A DNA stretch of 64,000 bases from Longimonas halophila. Its GTDB lineage: Bacteria > Bacteroidota > Rhodothermia > Rhodothermales > Salinibacteraceae. The notes below the pieces were generated by a model. That model was not told where the DNA came from. It saw nothing but the letters and a program-made list of their open reading frames with translations, and searched no databases. Position numbers and translations under genes: made by a program. Below, piece after piece: positions 1 to 8,032 of this stretch (positions are counted from its first letter, which is position 1; each line of letters begins with the position of its first letter). Where the stretch lies: the NCBI RefSeq assembly GCF_002554705.1, contig NZ_PDEP01000003.1, positions 124,001 through 188,000 of the forward strand, given 5' to 3'.

Positions 1-41
1 GGGCCTCACGCCGCAGTTGCTCCACCTGGTCTGAAGATAAC

Positions 42-869
42 TCAGATCCCCATCCGCTGTATCTCGGTCTCCAACAACTCCTCTGTAACGGGTATAGAAG
101 TGTGATTGTCTTCTACTACAGTCGCTGTATTTCCATTAACAGGACTGACGCTCTGAATCTCGATCCGTTCATTCATCCCATATAGGATGTCCCCGTCTTG
201 ACCAACTGTAACGACGGGACGTTTGCCAAATGGCATGAGACGTACGGAAAAGCCTCCGTTTTCGAACACAATAAACTCTCGATCAGGAAGCGTGGCTACG
301 GGATTTTCTTCTCCAAGAAAATGAATATGGATGGCCCGATCTTCATTTCGATTGCTCGGACTAAAGCCGCGTCCTGATACAACCACTTTTTCCCCGTCAG
401 GCAACACCCAGATTCCGTGTAGCCCGACCAACGGGCCTCCAATCATGCTGGAGCTGAGTCCGTCGTCGCGCGATGGAATGGACGTGGTGGTACTCCGACT
501 CATGTTGTCCGTGGGAAATGCGACAATCCGGCGGGCCGCACGGTCGTGTACAAACAGCGAATCGTTCGGCCCCATGTCCATACCAGAGATCGACTGAAAC
601 TCTCCTGGTCCTTGCCCACGCCCTCCGAACGAGTCGTCGTATGATCCTTCTGAAGTGTATCTGTGCACCTGCATGTTGATGTAGTCGCCTACATAGACCC
701 TGCTTTCTTCGTCTACAGCAATGCCTTGAATCAGGCCAATGCGCTCGTCCCCGATCTGAGCCTCGGGTTGATGCGGATCATCTGGAAGCCCCAGTCCAAA
801 TAAGCCCACAAGCAGAGCGATGACGGATATGGAGGTGCTCATAACTGAACTTGTCTCTGTAGTTAACAT
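42..869 (-). pseudogene. 6-bladed beta-propeller (NHL-like) protein, frameshifted near its 3' end
   Basis: Encodes 275 residues before a TGA at 42-44. Residues 10-29 form a hydrophobic export signal (second Met at residue 10 may be the real start, position 842), followed by NHL-like blades with the IAVDEESRVYVGDYINMQVH and GGRGQGPGEF patterns typical of Bacteroidota 6-bladed propeller proteins. Those are usually well over 300 residues, so this one is short. The reason is visible: a run of four C at 48-51 (G4 on the coding strand) lies just before the stop, and dropping one base continues the protein as RMGSELSSDQVEQLRREA to the window edge. The gene is therefore probably frameshifted and truncated by the window. 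Its ATG overlaps the stop of the upstream small ORF (ATGTTAA), which suggests translational coupling. Function unknown; likely an exported or lipid-anchored binding protein. Confidence 0.7.
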
Positions 870-1150
870 GGATTCCTACATGCAAGTATCGCTTCTGGGC
901 ACTCACATTCTTGTGGACCAGCACTGCAACCAGAGCATGTACAGCAAGCTCCTGACCCTGCGCAGCATTCAGGGGTATCGTCATTGATAAACGTACCCGC
1001 CAAAGTTCCACCGGTATCATTTGAGCCACACATATCTGCAACCTTCGCAGAAACAGCAGAGCGCGCAACCAGAAGGTCAGGTCCTTCTACAACTTCCACC
1101 TCTGGATTGTAACGAATCTCTTCGCCTTCAAAGGACGCGTTACTGTCCAT
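863..1150 (-). CDS. small cysteine-rich, probably exported protein (hypothetical)
   Basis: 95 residues from the only ATG. The last 55 or so residues hold 11 cysteines, including the pairs ECC and ACC and a terminal CRNPC, so a disulfide-rich, metal-binding or modified peptide is possible. The frame stays open upstream of the ATG to a TAA at 1244-1246 and encodes a membrane-type stretch (VVPIFIVAITLIFSGFV), exactly where a signal peptide should be, but there is no ATG, GTG or TTG in that stretch. Either the true start is non-canonical or the gene start is damaged. The stop overlaps the start of the propeller gene, so the two were probably one transcript. In Bacteroidota, short leader peptides often sit next to 6-bladed propeller genes; I could not match this one to a named family. 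Confidence 0.5.
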   Translation of the reverse strand: MDSNASFEGEEIRYNPEVEVVEGPDLLVARSAVSAKVADMCGSNDTGGTLAGTFINDDTPECCAGSGACCTCSGCSAGPQECECPEAILACRNPC

Positions 1151-1246
1151 GACAAAGCCAGAGAAGATGAGTGTTATAGCAACTATGAAGATGGGAACTA
1201 CACTATGTCGAAGCCTATCTCTTTGGTGTTGGTGAACTTTTGATTA

Positions 1247-1707
1247 TGACACACCACACCTTAATGGGGGGGCAGAAACTCAATGATTTAGACTCGTGAA
1301 ATGTGAAATTACAGGCAGTGCAAAAGACGTATGCACCACACCGAGCATGTCTACGATGCGGACGTCAGTCCTATGGCGTAGCACATCCCAGTGCACTGTC
1401 ACACGTGATTGTTTAGGTCGTTTGAGCGCACGGTCTCCCTCTCCAGGGGAGCGATTCGGAGCTTGCTTCTTTACCCTACACGTCAAGGTCATCCTGCCCC
1501 CCGACGACTGGCCGGGGGAAGGATCTCAATGCTCCCCTTGCACATGGGGCACCGGCTTCAGGAGCGGGCACGCTATAGCCCAGGAACTTGGCCTGAACAC
1601 CGCCCGGGACGTGCGCTGCGCTTCCAGTCCCGGGCTACAGATCCCTAAACACGTACTCTTCTCCTGGGAGAAGAGACTCAATACGTGAGGCAATAGCCGG
1701 GGCCCTC
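1247..1707. other. hairpin-rich intergenic region without a convincing gene
   Basis: Separates the propeller locus from holA. Short open frames here have no protein-like composition or start context. It contains a 9-bp inverted repeat GCCCGGGAC/GTCCCGGGC at 1602-1610 and 1627-1635, an 8-bp hairpin at 1656-1675, and a C-run/G-run pair near 1497-1517. This looks like a structured intergenic element or decayed repeat. Confidence 0.5.
1656..1675 (-). terminator. hairpin downstream of holA
   Basis: Perfect 8-bp stem CTCTTCTC/GAGAAGAG with a CTGG loop, 32 bases beyond the holA stop. No T-run follows on the minus strand, so it is at best a weak or Rho-assisted terminator, or an RNA 3'-end stabiliser. 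Confidence 0.4.
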
Positions 1708-2745
1708 CTACCGCGCCGCCTGACGGTTCGGCATCAACTGGCGCAAGAGCAGCGTCAGGATTAGCATCGGGCCGCGCTGGCTGCCGCCTTTGAGCTCGTA
1801 GTCCGCCGCCACCAGGGCCTGATACGCCTGGGCCAGGCGTCCGCGGGTGTAGCGCTTGGCGCTCTGCACGTACTCGGACACGAAGTAGGACGACACCCCG
1901 ATTACGCCCGCCAGCTGACGGTTCGACTTGCGCTGCACGTCGGCAGGCTGTAGCTTCCAGAGCTTGTCGACGTAGGAATTCAGAATCGCCACAATCATGA
2001 TGGCCTCACCCCGCGGATTGTTGGCCTGCTGCAAGAGGCGGTCGGCAATGCGCATCGCATCTGCGTGGCGGCCCTCGCCGATGGCGCTCTGCAGCTCAAA
2101 CACGTTGAACTCGCGCGTCTGCCCGCTGGCGCGCAGCACATCATCGGTGGTAATCTCATCGCGCTCCCCAATGAACGTCTCCAGCTTGTCGATCTCGCTG
2201 ACCGCCGTCTGCAGGTCCGTGCCCACGTACTCAGCCAGCATCTGCACCGCGCGCCCGTCAATGCGCAGCCCGCGGCCCTCCACATGGCTCTTGATCCAGC
2301 CCGGAATCTGGTTGTCGTAGAGCGCCTTGAAGTGTGACCACGTGGCATTCTGCTTCAGCGCCCGGTACGGATGCGCACTCAGATTCGGCTTCGTGGTGCA
2401 CAAGAGCAGCACCACCGCCTGCGGATTCGGCTGCGTGGCGTAGCTCTTGAACATGCGGTTGTTCTCCAGCTGCTCAAACTCGCGCACCACCACCACGCGG
2501 CGCTCCGCCATCACCGGGTAGCCCTGGCAGATATTAACGACCTGCGAGGCCTCCGCCTCCGAGCCATAGATCAGATCGAAGTTGAAATCACGCTGCTCCG
2601 GCGGCAAGGCATGCTCGATCAAGAGCTCCTGCAGCTCATCCATCAAAAACCCCTCCTCCCCAAAGAAGAAGTAGAGCGGATCGAAGTTCTCGTGCCGAAA
2701 CTGCGTCGCCAGTTCGTTAAACGACGGACCCGTGTTCTTCGCCAT
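1708..2745 (-). CDS. holA: DNA polymerase III subunit delta
   Basis: 345 residues, the usual length for HolA. This subunit of the clamp-loader complex opens the beta sliding clamp during replication. The N-terminal part has the typical LYFFFGEEGFLMDE start of the AAA+ -like delta fold, without a functional Walker A motif as expected. Residues about 170-215 carry the LQTAVSEIDKLETFIGE segment of domain II and the C-terminal third (about 215-345) is the all-helical collar domain (FNVFELQSAIGEGRHADAMRIADRLL). It lies 32 bp after a DinB-family gene and is the last gene of a minus-strand group. The ATG start gives MAKNTGPSFNELA, which fits family N-termini. Confident on family. Confidence 0.93.
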   Translation of the reverse strand: MAKNTGPSFNELATQFRHENFDPLYFFFGEEGFLMDELQELLIEHALPPEQRDFNFDLIYGSEAEASQVVNICQGYPVMAERRVVVVREFEQLENNRMFKSYATQPNPQAVVLLLCTTKPNLSAHPYRALKQNATWSHFKALYDNQIPGWIKSHVEGRGLRIDGRAVQMLAEYVGTDLQTAVSEIDKLETFIGERDEITTDDVLRASGQTREFNVFELQSAIGEGRHADAMRIADRLLQQANNPRGEAIMIVAILNSYVDKLWKLQPADVQRKSNRQLAGVIGVSSYFVSEYVQSAKRYTRGRLAQAYQALVAADYELKGGSQRGPMLILTLLLRQLMPNRQAAR

Positions 2746-2777
2746 AAGACATGCAGCAACAGATGAAAGGCAGGTTC

Positions 2778-3305
2778 TTACTTCGGCAGATCCTCGTCCC
2801 GATCCGACAGGTGCGCATGATGCAGACGTTGCGCCACCGTGCGCAGGCGTTCTGTATCGTTTTGGAGGATGCGATGGGCCCAGTCAAAGACCGTCATTTC
2901 GGTGCGATCTACCTCCACATCGCGCCCCCATGCGTCGAGGTCGCACGCGTGCAGGCTCTCAACGAGTGCCTGGCGGGTCTGCGTCAGGCGATCGAGGGTC
3001 ACGCCGAACCCGTTCTCGCTCCAGCTGTGCTCGTTGGCCACGTCCAGCGCCTCCCGCGAGCGGATGCGCGGTGTCGTGCTGTCCTTCACCATCTCGACCG
3101 CCGGACGCCGCACGCGCTCATCAAGATGGGCGATGAACGCATACACTTCGATGATGGCCAGCGTATCAGGCGTCGGGCGCTCAATGAGCAACTGCGTCGG
3201 AATCCGGTCCACAAACGTGCGCATCCCGTCGACTTCCTCCACCAGCATGCCCAACTGGTTCAAAAACGACTGGCGAAGCGATTGCGCTTGGTCGGTATCA
3301 GCCAT
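2778..3305 (-). CDS. DinB/YfiT-like four-helix protein
   Basis: 175 residues with the helical-bundle pattern of the DinB superfamily. Members bind a divalent metal through three histidines and many act as thiol (bacillithiol or mycothiol) transferases or hydrolases; the substrate here cannot be read from sequence. Visible features are an N-terminal helix with repeated hydrophobics, a central FIAHLDERVRRP stretch, an SWSENGFGVTLDRL segment, and a C-terminal FDWAHRILQNDTERL helix whose His fits the metal-ligand position of the family. It precedes holA by 32 bp and may share its transcript. The ATG at 3305 gives a compact start without a signal peptide, so it is cytoplasmic. Confidence 0.7.
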   Translation of the reverse strand: MADTDQAQSLRQSFLNQLGMLVEEVDGMRTFVDRIPTQLLIERPTPDTLAIIEVYAFIAHLDERVRRPAVEMVKDSTTPRIRSREALDVANEHSWSENGFGVTLDRLTQTRQALVESLHACDLDAWGRDVEVDRTEMTVFDWAHRILQNDTERLRTVAQRLHHAHLSDRDEDLPK

Positions 3306-3388
3306 GGAAAGTCAGGCAGGCCCAGAAAAACATGCGTTCGAAAAGACGACTGTTGTATCTTGGAGTGGCAACGTCCCCCTCTCAGATG

Positions 3389-3528
3389 CTGTCATCTTGA
3401 GCGGAGCGAAGCGGAGTCGAAAGATCTCCCCCAAAGTAGGCAGGCTCCTCTGTCCCGCCGTATCTGCCAAGCGCCGAGGAGATGGTTCGACTCTCGGCTC
3501 CTCCGTCGCCTTCCGCTCACCATGACAG
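3389..3528. repeat. MITE-like intergenic element with imperfect terminal inverted repeats
   Basis: Left end CTGTCATCTTGAGCGGA (3389-3405) matches the reverse complement of the right end TCCGCTCACCATGACAG (3512-3528) at 15 of 17 positions. Inside lie GAGTCGAAAGATCTCC and, on the other arm, GGAGATGGTTCGACTCTC, so the two halves can fold on each other over most of their length. The left arm is of the GTCATCYTGAGCG...GGATCT type that recurs between genes in many bacteria. It sits between the NuoI and DinB genes. There is no transposase. Confidence 0.65.
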
Positions 3529-3578
3529 GCTTCGTTCGGAGGGGTAGGACAACCATCAGAATGAGGGTTGACAGAGCA

Positions 3579-4298
3579 CTACGCCGGAGCGTGCTCCGAC
3601 GCGGGCGGTCCTTTGCGGTCGCGTGGCGACCAGTCTTTGTCGTCGTCGGTCACGCGGGCGTCTTCACGCAAGTGCGTGGTATCCAGGCCATCCATGCCCT
3701 CATCGGCCAGCCAGTCCAGGAAGTGCTGATCCTTCACGCTGTGCAGGTTATTGTCCGCCTGAAACGACCACTGCTGCCCAAACTGCGGATCTTTGTACTG
3801 ATCCAGGTACTCCAGGCGGTCTTCCATCTGCTCCTTGGGCTTGAGCAGGCGCGTCAAGTCGAAGATGGCCTCGTCGCGGCTCTGAAACGTCATGTCGTAT
3901 TCTTTCGACATGATAATGGCCTCTTCGGGGCACACCTCCTCGCAGAAGCCGCAGTAGATGCACCGGAGCATGTTGATCTCGAACCACTCGGGCTCGCGCT
4001 CCTTCACATTGTCCACCTCTTTCGACTGCATCGAGATGGCCATGGGCGGGCAGGCCCGTGCACACAGGTTGCACGACACGCAGCGCGGACGGCCATTTTC
4101 CTCCACAAGCACCGGGCGTCCACGGTAGCTATCCGGTGGATACCACTGCTCCTCAGGATACTCAATGGTGTAGGTATCCTCATTTACGATTTTGTTGAGC
4201 GAGAACCCGAGGCCCTTAAACAGTTCGGGCAGATACAAATTCTCCCAGAAGTTAAGGGTGCGCTCGTCGCGCGGCTCGTTCGAAGAGGGGCCAGGCAT
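3579..4298 (-). CDS. nuoI: NADH-quinone oxidoreductase subunit I-like 2[4Fe-4S] ferredoxin
   Basis: 239 residues with two CxxCxxCxxxC clusters: C73, C76, C79, C83 and C113, C116, C119, C123, the second as CIYCGFCEEVCPEEAI. NuoI carries clusters N6a/N6b in the hydrophilic arm of complex I and passes electrons towards the quinone site. The N-terminal FWENLYLPELFKGLGFSLNKI matches the membrane-contacting helix of NuoI. The C-terminal tail (about residues 145-239) is long, acidic and unlike the short tails of most NuoI proteins. No other nuo gene is next to it (YqgE on one side, DinB on the other), so complex I genes are apparently scattered, or this is a NuoI-like ferredoxin for another partner. 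Confidence 0.85.
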   Translation of the reverse strand: MPGPSSNEPRDERTLNFWENLYLPELFKGLGFSLNKIVNEDTYTIEYPEEQWYPPDSYRGRPVLVEENGRPRCVSCNLCARACPPMAISMQSKEVDNVKEREPEWFEINMLRCIYCGFCEEVCPEEAIIMSKEYDMTFQSRDEAIFDLTRLLKPKEQMEDRLEYLDQYKDPQFGQQWSFQADNNLHSVKDQHFLDWLADEGMDGLDTTHLREDARVTDDDKDWSPRDRKGPPASEHAPA

Positions 4299-4470
4299 GG
4301 CAGCGAAGCAAGCTAATCGATGAAATAAACGGGGCGGCTACAGCACCGCCGTTGGGCATATGTATACGACGGCATGGCGGGAGGCGGGTTTCCGTATGCA
4401 GGGGACGGGTTGACGTGGTTTTCCCCAAAACGCAGGTGCTTTCCAGGCATCTGCCTCCCCGTTCCGGATT

Positions 4471-5034
4471 TCAGTTCATGCGCGGGTCGTCAGGAAAGGT
4501 AGAGAGCAGCGCATACTCCCCACCCATGGCTCGCATCACCCGCGGCCAGAGCATACTGGCTTTCGTCTCAAAGACCCACTCGGGCTCGGCCTCCGTCACG
4601 ATCCAACCATCCTGGTTCACCTCTTGCTGCAATTGCCCCGGCGCCCAGCCGGTGTATCCCAAAAAGAACCGAATGGACTGCGGCGACGGCGCTTCGCTTT
4701 GCACAAGCGTTTCGATGGTATCGTACGTGCCGCCCCACCGTACCCCTGGCAGCACCGCAATGCTTTCGGGCACAGCTTCGGCATAGCGATGCAAGAAGTG
4801 AAGCGTTTCTTGCTGCACAGGCCCGCCGAAAGCAAGGGGCGGGTCGTTTACGAAGTAGGCGTCCATCACGTCGCCCAAATGCAAGTCGGTCGGACGATTC
4901 AGCACAAGCCCAAAACTGCCTTCCGACGTGTGATCGCAGAGTAGAATCACAGTCCGTCGAAAGTTCGGGTCTTCCATGATAGGAGCCGCTATCAAAAGCG
5001 ATCCCGGGGCTAAATCGGATGCAGAGTGAGCCAT
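4471..5034 (-). CDS. YqgE/AlgH family protein (UPF0301)
   Basis: 187 residues from the ATG at 5034 (MAHSASDLAPGSLLIAAP), which matches the conserved N-terminus; the open frame runs further upstream but that part is Cys-rich and unlike the family. Diagnostic motifs are GSLLIAAP, FRRTVILLCDH..EGSFGLVLNRP, FGGPV and FLGYTGWAPGQLQQEV. The molecular function is not firmly established; AlgH has been linked to regulation of alginate synthesis in Pseudomonas. Cytoplasmic. It follows the terminator of the FAS1/Sus operon and precedes the NuoI-like gene on the same strand. Confidence 0.9.
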   Translation of the reverse strand: MAHSASDLAPGSLLIAAPIMEDPNFRRTVILLCDHTSEGSFGLVLNRPTDLHLGDVMDAYFVNDPPLAFGGPVQQETLHFLHRYAEAVPESIAVLPGVRWGGTYDTIETLVQSEAPSPQSIRFFLGYTGWAPGQLQQEVNQDGWIVTEAEPEWVFETKASMLWPRVMRAMGGEYALLSTFPDDPRMN

Positions 5035-5230
5035 ACTGCAGTAGTAAGCACAAAGGCATAGAGGAATGCACGCGCATGTGCCGTACGCACAGCACCGATC
5101 ACGTTTCCATCGGGAAGCGGCTGTTGTTAACGTCGGCCAACATTGTCTCAGGAGACGCAGAAACACCTTTGGTGTGGATGCAGGAGTTGGTTTTCTGAGG
5201 TAACTGTCCGTCTAATCGTATAGCGACCAC

Positions 5231-5273
5231 AAAAAAAGCAGGCCCCTCGCGCTCGAAAGCACAAGGAGCCTGC
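5231..5273 (-). terminator. Rho-independent terminator of the SusC-SusD-FAS1 operon
   Basis: Read on the minus strand, the stem GCAGGC...GCCTGC (5268-5273 with 5238-5243), extended by three more pairs across one mismatch, is followed directly by seven T (5231-5237). It lies 57 bp beyond the FAS1 lipoprotein stop. Confidence 0.88.
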
Positions 5274-5330
5274 GTTCAAATTGTGCACGTATTGACTCAG
5301 GACGGTACCGTCCTGTGCCGTGCAGCGGTG

Positions 5331-6428
5331 CTACTCAGCGGGCGTGAGCGTCGCATCGTCCGACACCGATTCGCCATCGCGCTCATAGGGCGCGTCTACG
5401 CTGGCGTCGAAGGCCTCGTCGCCATCGTCGCTGTACATGACAACCGATACGTCGGTGTCTTCCTCAATGGCAGCATCAAGCTCCACGGACACGCCGTTCA
5501 CAATGCCGCTTGCGATGTAGTCGGATGCGCCAAGCACATTGCCGTCGGCATCTTCGATCGCCGCAAAGCCACCGTCGCCAGGCACGTACACGCCCGCAAC
5601 GGTTGCGGTCGTCACGTCGTCTTCCACAACAACAGCCTGGTCGGTAATGTCAACCGAGGCGGTGGGGGGAAGCAGCACCGTGTCGATTTCGTGCAGGGCC
5701 ACATCGCCCGATACCGGGACGTCAGCCGCCGTCACGGTGGCGCTGTTGGCCACACCGTTCACAGATACCGTGCCGCCACTTACACCCAGCGAGAGCGGGT
5801 AGTTATCGCCGTAGAGCGTAGCCACTTCGTCGCCGTCGCTGATGGCGCTTGCAGGGACTTCGGCCCCAGCTACGTGATACGTCAGGATGTCGGCAAGCAC
5901 GCCCGGAGCGGGTAGTTCGTCATCAAGCGATTCGAGCACCGGTTCAAACGCACCTTCGTTTGGTGCAAAAACCGTAATGTCAGAGGCTTCTCCGAGCGTC
6001 TCCTCCAGCCCGGCTTCTCCAACGGCTGCCGCAAGGCTCGGGTAGAGACGCCCGGCCTGCGTGAGCACATCAACGAGCACCGCATTTACTTCGAGCGAAC
6101 CGTCGTACTCTACGCCATCGTCAATGTTAATGGTGTAGGTTCCGGGCTCCTCGTAGGTTACGTCTACGAATTCGCCTTCGCGGCGCACTTCGTAGGCAGG
6201 CTCTACGGGTCCGTTCACGCTCCACGTGTAGTTCTTGTCGATGGTGAAGGCCTGCACGTAGTACTCGTACGTGCCGGGCACAGCCACCTCTTCAGCGGGA
6301 CCAATAATTGCGAGCGAGTCGCCCGGCTCCCACCCGATGTTCTGGGAAGAGTCGTCGCACGCGCTAAGCGTGCCTGCTACGGCAAGCAGCAGGGCGAGTC
6401 GTAAAATGGTACGAAAGGTCATGTTCAT
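5331..6428 (-). CDS. lipoprotein with FAS1 domain and a C-terminal DUF7282-like domain
   Basis: 365 residues from the ATG at 6428 (MNMTFRTILRLALLLAV). The lipobox LSAC predicts a lipid-anchored envelope protein. Residues about 30-110 resemble an Ig/PKD-type sandwich (WSVNGP, EPGTYTINI). Residues about 112-255 are a fasciclin domain with its two signatures: ITVFAPNEGAF and the closing VALHEIDTVLLPP. The last 105 residues (VEDDVTTATVAGVYVPGDGGF, YIASGIVNGVSVEL, PYERDGESVSDDATLTP) resemble the DUF7282 sandwich that I know mainly from haloarchaeal secreted proteins. It is very acidic, as expected in a halophile. It lies 55 bp downstream of SusD, so it is probably the third component of this SusCD system, perhaps a surface ligand-capture or adhesion protein. 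That role is inferred. Confidence 0.75.
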   Translation of the reverse strand: MNMTFRTILRLALLLAVAGTLSACDDSSQNIGWEPGDSLAIIGPAEEVAVPGTYEYYVQAFTIDKNYTWSVNGPVEPAYEVRREGEFVDVTYEEPGTYTINIDDGVEYDGSLEVNAVLVDVLTQAGRLYPSLAAAVGEAGLEETLGEASDITVFAPNEGAFEPVLESLDDELPAPGVLADILTYHVAGAEVPASAISDGDEVATLYGDNYPLSLGVSGGTVSVNGVANSATVTAADVPVSGDVALHEIDTVLLPPTASVDITDQAVVVEDDVTTATVAGVYVPGDGGFAAIEDADGNVLGASDYIASGIVNGVSVELDAAIEEDTDVSVVMYSDDGDEAFDASVDAPYERDGESVSDDATLTPAE

Positions 6429-6483
6429 GGGTAATCGTGCTAAAATGAGCAGAGGGGAAAAGGCAGGGTTGCACCAGAAACAG

Positions 6484-7983
6484 TTAGTTGACGTCCCACC
6501 ACAGCTTCGTGGCTTGGGAGTCGCCTCCGCTTCCGGTAAGCAGGCCAATGCCCTCTTCAAGGTTGGCACCGTTGAGGTTGGCCTCATCGGTCGGATACGT
6601 CATCCGAACGGCTACGGCAGGATCCAGGTCAGCAACAGCATCCACAGCAGCTCCGCCTTCAGGAGCGCGTACGATGCCTTCAAAGTCAAGGCGGCGCCAC
6701 TCGGCCCATCCCTGGATGCCCTGCATGTAGAGCGCAATCCATTTCTGTTCACCAATGGACTGGCGCCAGTTTCCACCGTCGTATGGCACTTCATCGATGT
6801 AGGCATCGATCGCAGCCTCATCCGACACCTCCCAGAACGCCATGGAGGAACGGATGCCGTCTTCGTAGAAGGTAGCTGCATTGCCACTTACAAAGCCACG
6901 CTCGGCTGCTTCGGCCAAGGCGAAGTACACTTCGTCTTGCAGAAGCAGGTAGGCGGGCGAGTCCGCCGCAGTCACATCATCCCCAGGACGCGAGAAACCG
7001 CCCTGCGAGTAGAGCGCCTGTGCAGGCCCTTCTTCCAGTCCGTACGGATAGCCCACAAATTCGCCATCAACCGACTCTGCGTATGCTGAACGACGCGGAT
7101 CATCGTTGTCATTCATGTAGCCGAGCAGGTTCTCGGTTACGGCCCAGTCATCGCGCCCGTTGATCTCGTAGTTTTCATGGACGGGATTCTGATAGGGCGG
7201 TGAGCTATCAAAGGCAATGTAAGCCCCTTCGTACTCTTCCGGACCTCCCAACGCTTCCATCGCGCTGTAGGCTTCTGAGATGGCCGTTTCAGCCGTCCCA
7301 CTATCGACATCGGACATGCGTGTGGCGACTCGCAGCTTCAGTGCATTCCCGAAGAGCGCCCACTGTGTCATATCGCCGCCGAACACAACATCGCCTCGCA
7401 GGGCATCGGCATCTGTATTGATACGCCCAAGCGCATCGTCGATAAGAGCAAGAATGCCATTGTATACTTCCTCTTGCGAGTCATACGCCGGAATCGGATT
7501 CTCATCGCCGCCGATGGCTTCATCAAAAGGGATTGGCCCCCAGATGTCGGTCATAACGTGGTAGGTCCACGCCTGCATGATCTTCGACATCGCAATTTGG
7601 TTGGCGGGCTCCCCGAAGAGGTTGGTATCCTCAGGGCTACTCTCGTTCAGGTCAACAACTTCTTGGAAGTCCTGAATCGCAAGGTAATAATCGCCCCACA
7701 TGCCATTCAGCACGCCAGAACGCTCCTGTGGAAAGAGGTAGCGATCTTCAGCGGTGTACTGATTCTGTGTCCAGTACTGTGCGTAAATGTTACCAAAGCG
7801 CCCGAGGGTGAATTCCCCCCAGTAGGTTTCGGCAACATCTTTGGTGGCATTTGTGAAGATGTAATCAGGCCGAGCGTCAGAAGACGTATTCGGGGTGTCG
7901 TTAATCTCGGTCAGGTCACAGCCGGCGAAGAGCACAGCCACGCATAACAGCCCGAGAGCTACAGTTCGTTTGAGTGTGTACAT
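6484..7983 (-). CDS. SusD/RagB family nutrient-binding outer-membrane lipoprotein
   Basis: 499 residues. The lipobox is AVLFAGC at about residues 16-22, giving a lipid-anchored, surface-exposed protein. SusD proteins sit as lids on SusC barrels and help load glycans or peptides. The TPR-like helical fold shows in IMQAWTYHVMTDIWGPIPFDEAI, YNGILALIDDALG, and the C-terminal WIALYMQGIQGWAEWRRLDF, which is characteristic of the SusD-like group. It is transcribed after SusC (about 100-bp gap containing a hairpin) and before the FAS1 lipoprotein. No CAZyme or peptidase is adjacent, so the substrate cannot be assigned. Confidence 0.93.
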   Translation of the reverse strand: MYTLKRTVALGLLCVAVLFAGCDLTEINDTPNTSSDARPDYIFTNATKDVAETYWGEFTLGRFGNIYAQYWTQNQYTAEDRYLFPQERSGVLNGMWGDYYLAIQDFQEVVDLNESSPEDTNLFGEPANQIAMSKIMQAWTYHVMTDIWGPIPFDEAIGGDENPIPAYDSQEEVYNGILALIDDALGRINTDADALRGDVVFGGDMTQWALFGNALKLRVATRMSDVDSGTAETAISEAYSAMEALGGPEEYEGAYIAFDSSPPYQNPVHENYEINGRDDWAVTENLLGYMNDNDDPRRSAYAESVDGEFVGYPYGLEEGPAQALYSQGGFSRPGDDVTAADSPAYLLLQDEVYFALAEAAERGFVSGNAATFYEDGIRSSMAFWEVSDEAAIDAYIDEVPYDGGNWRQSIGEQKWIALYMQGIQGWAEWRRLDFEGIVRAPEGGAAVDAVADLDPAVAVRMTYPTDEANLNGANLEEGIGLLTGSGGDSQATKLWWDVN

Positions 7984-8032
7984 TGCAGAGTGTAGATCTT
8001 TAGCAGTAGGAGAGCGGATAAAGCGCGCAGCT

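Noticed and set aside
1296..1688. 130-codon plus-strand ORF next to holA
   Set aside because: Lies in a region of inverted repeats, has no recognisable motif and no coding-like composition.
3481..3500. GGTTCGACTC resembling a tRNA T-loop
   Set aside because: It is the inner arm of the palindromic element at 3389-3528 and no tRNA cloverleaf can be built around it.
2751..4316. 521-codon plus-strand open frame opposite dinB and nuoI
   Set aside because: Antisense to two recognised genes and rich in Arg/His/Leu with no family motif; a GC-rich shadow frame.
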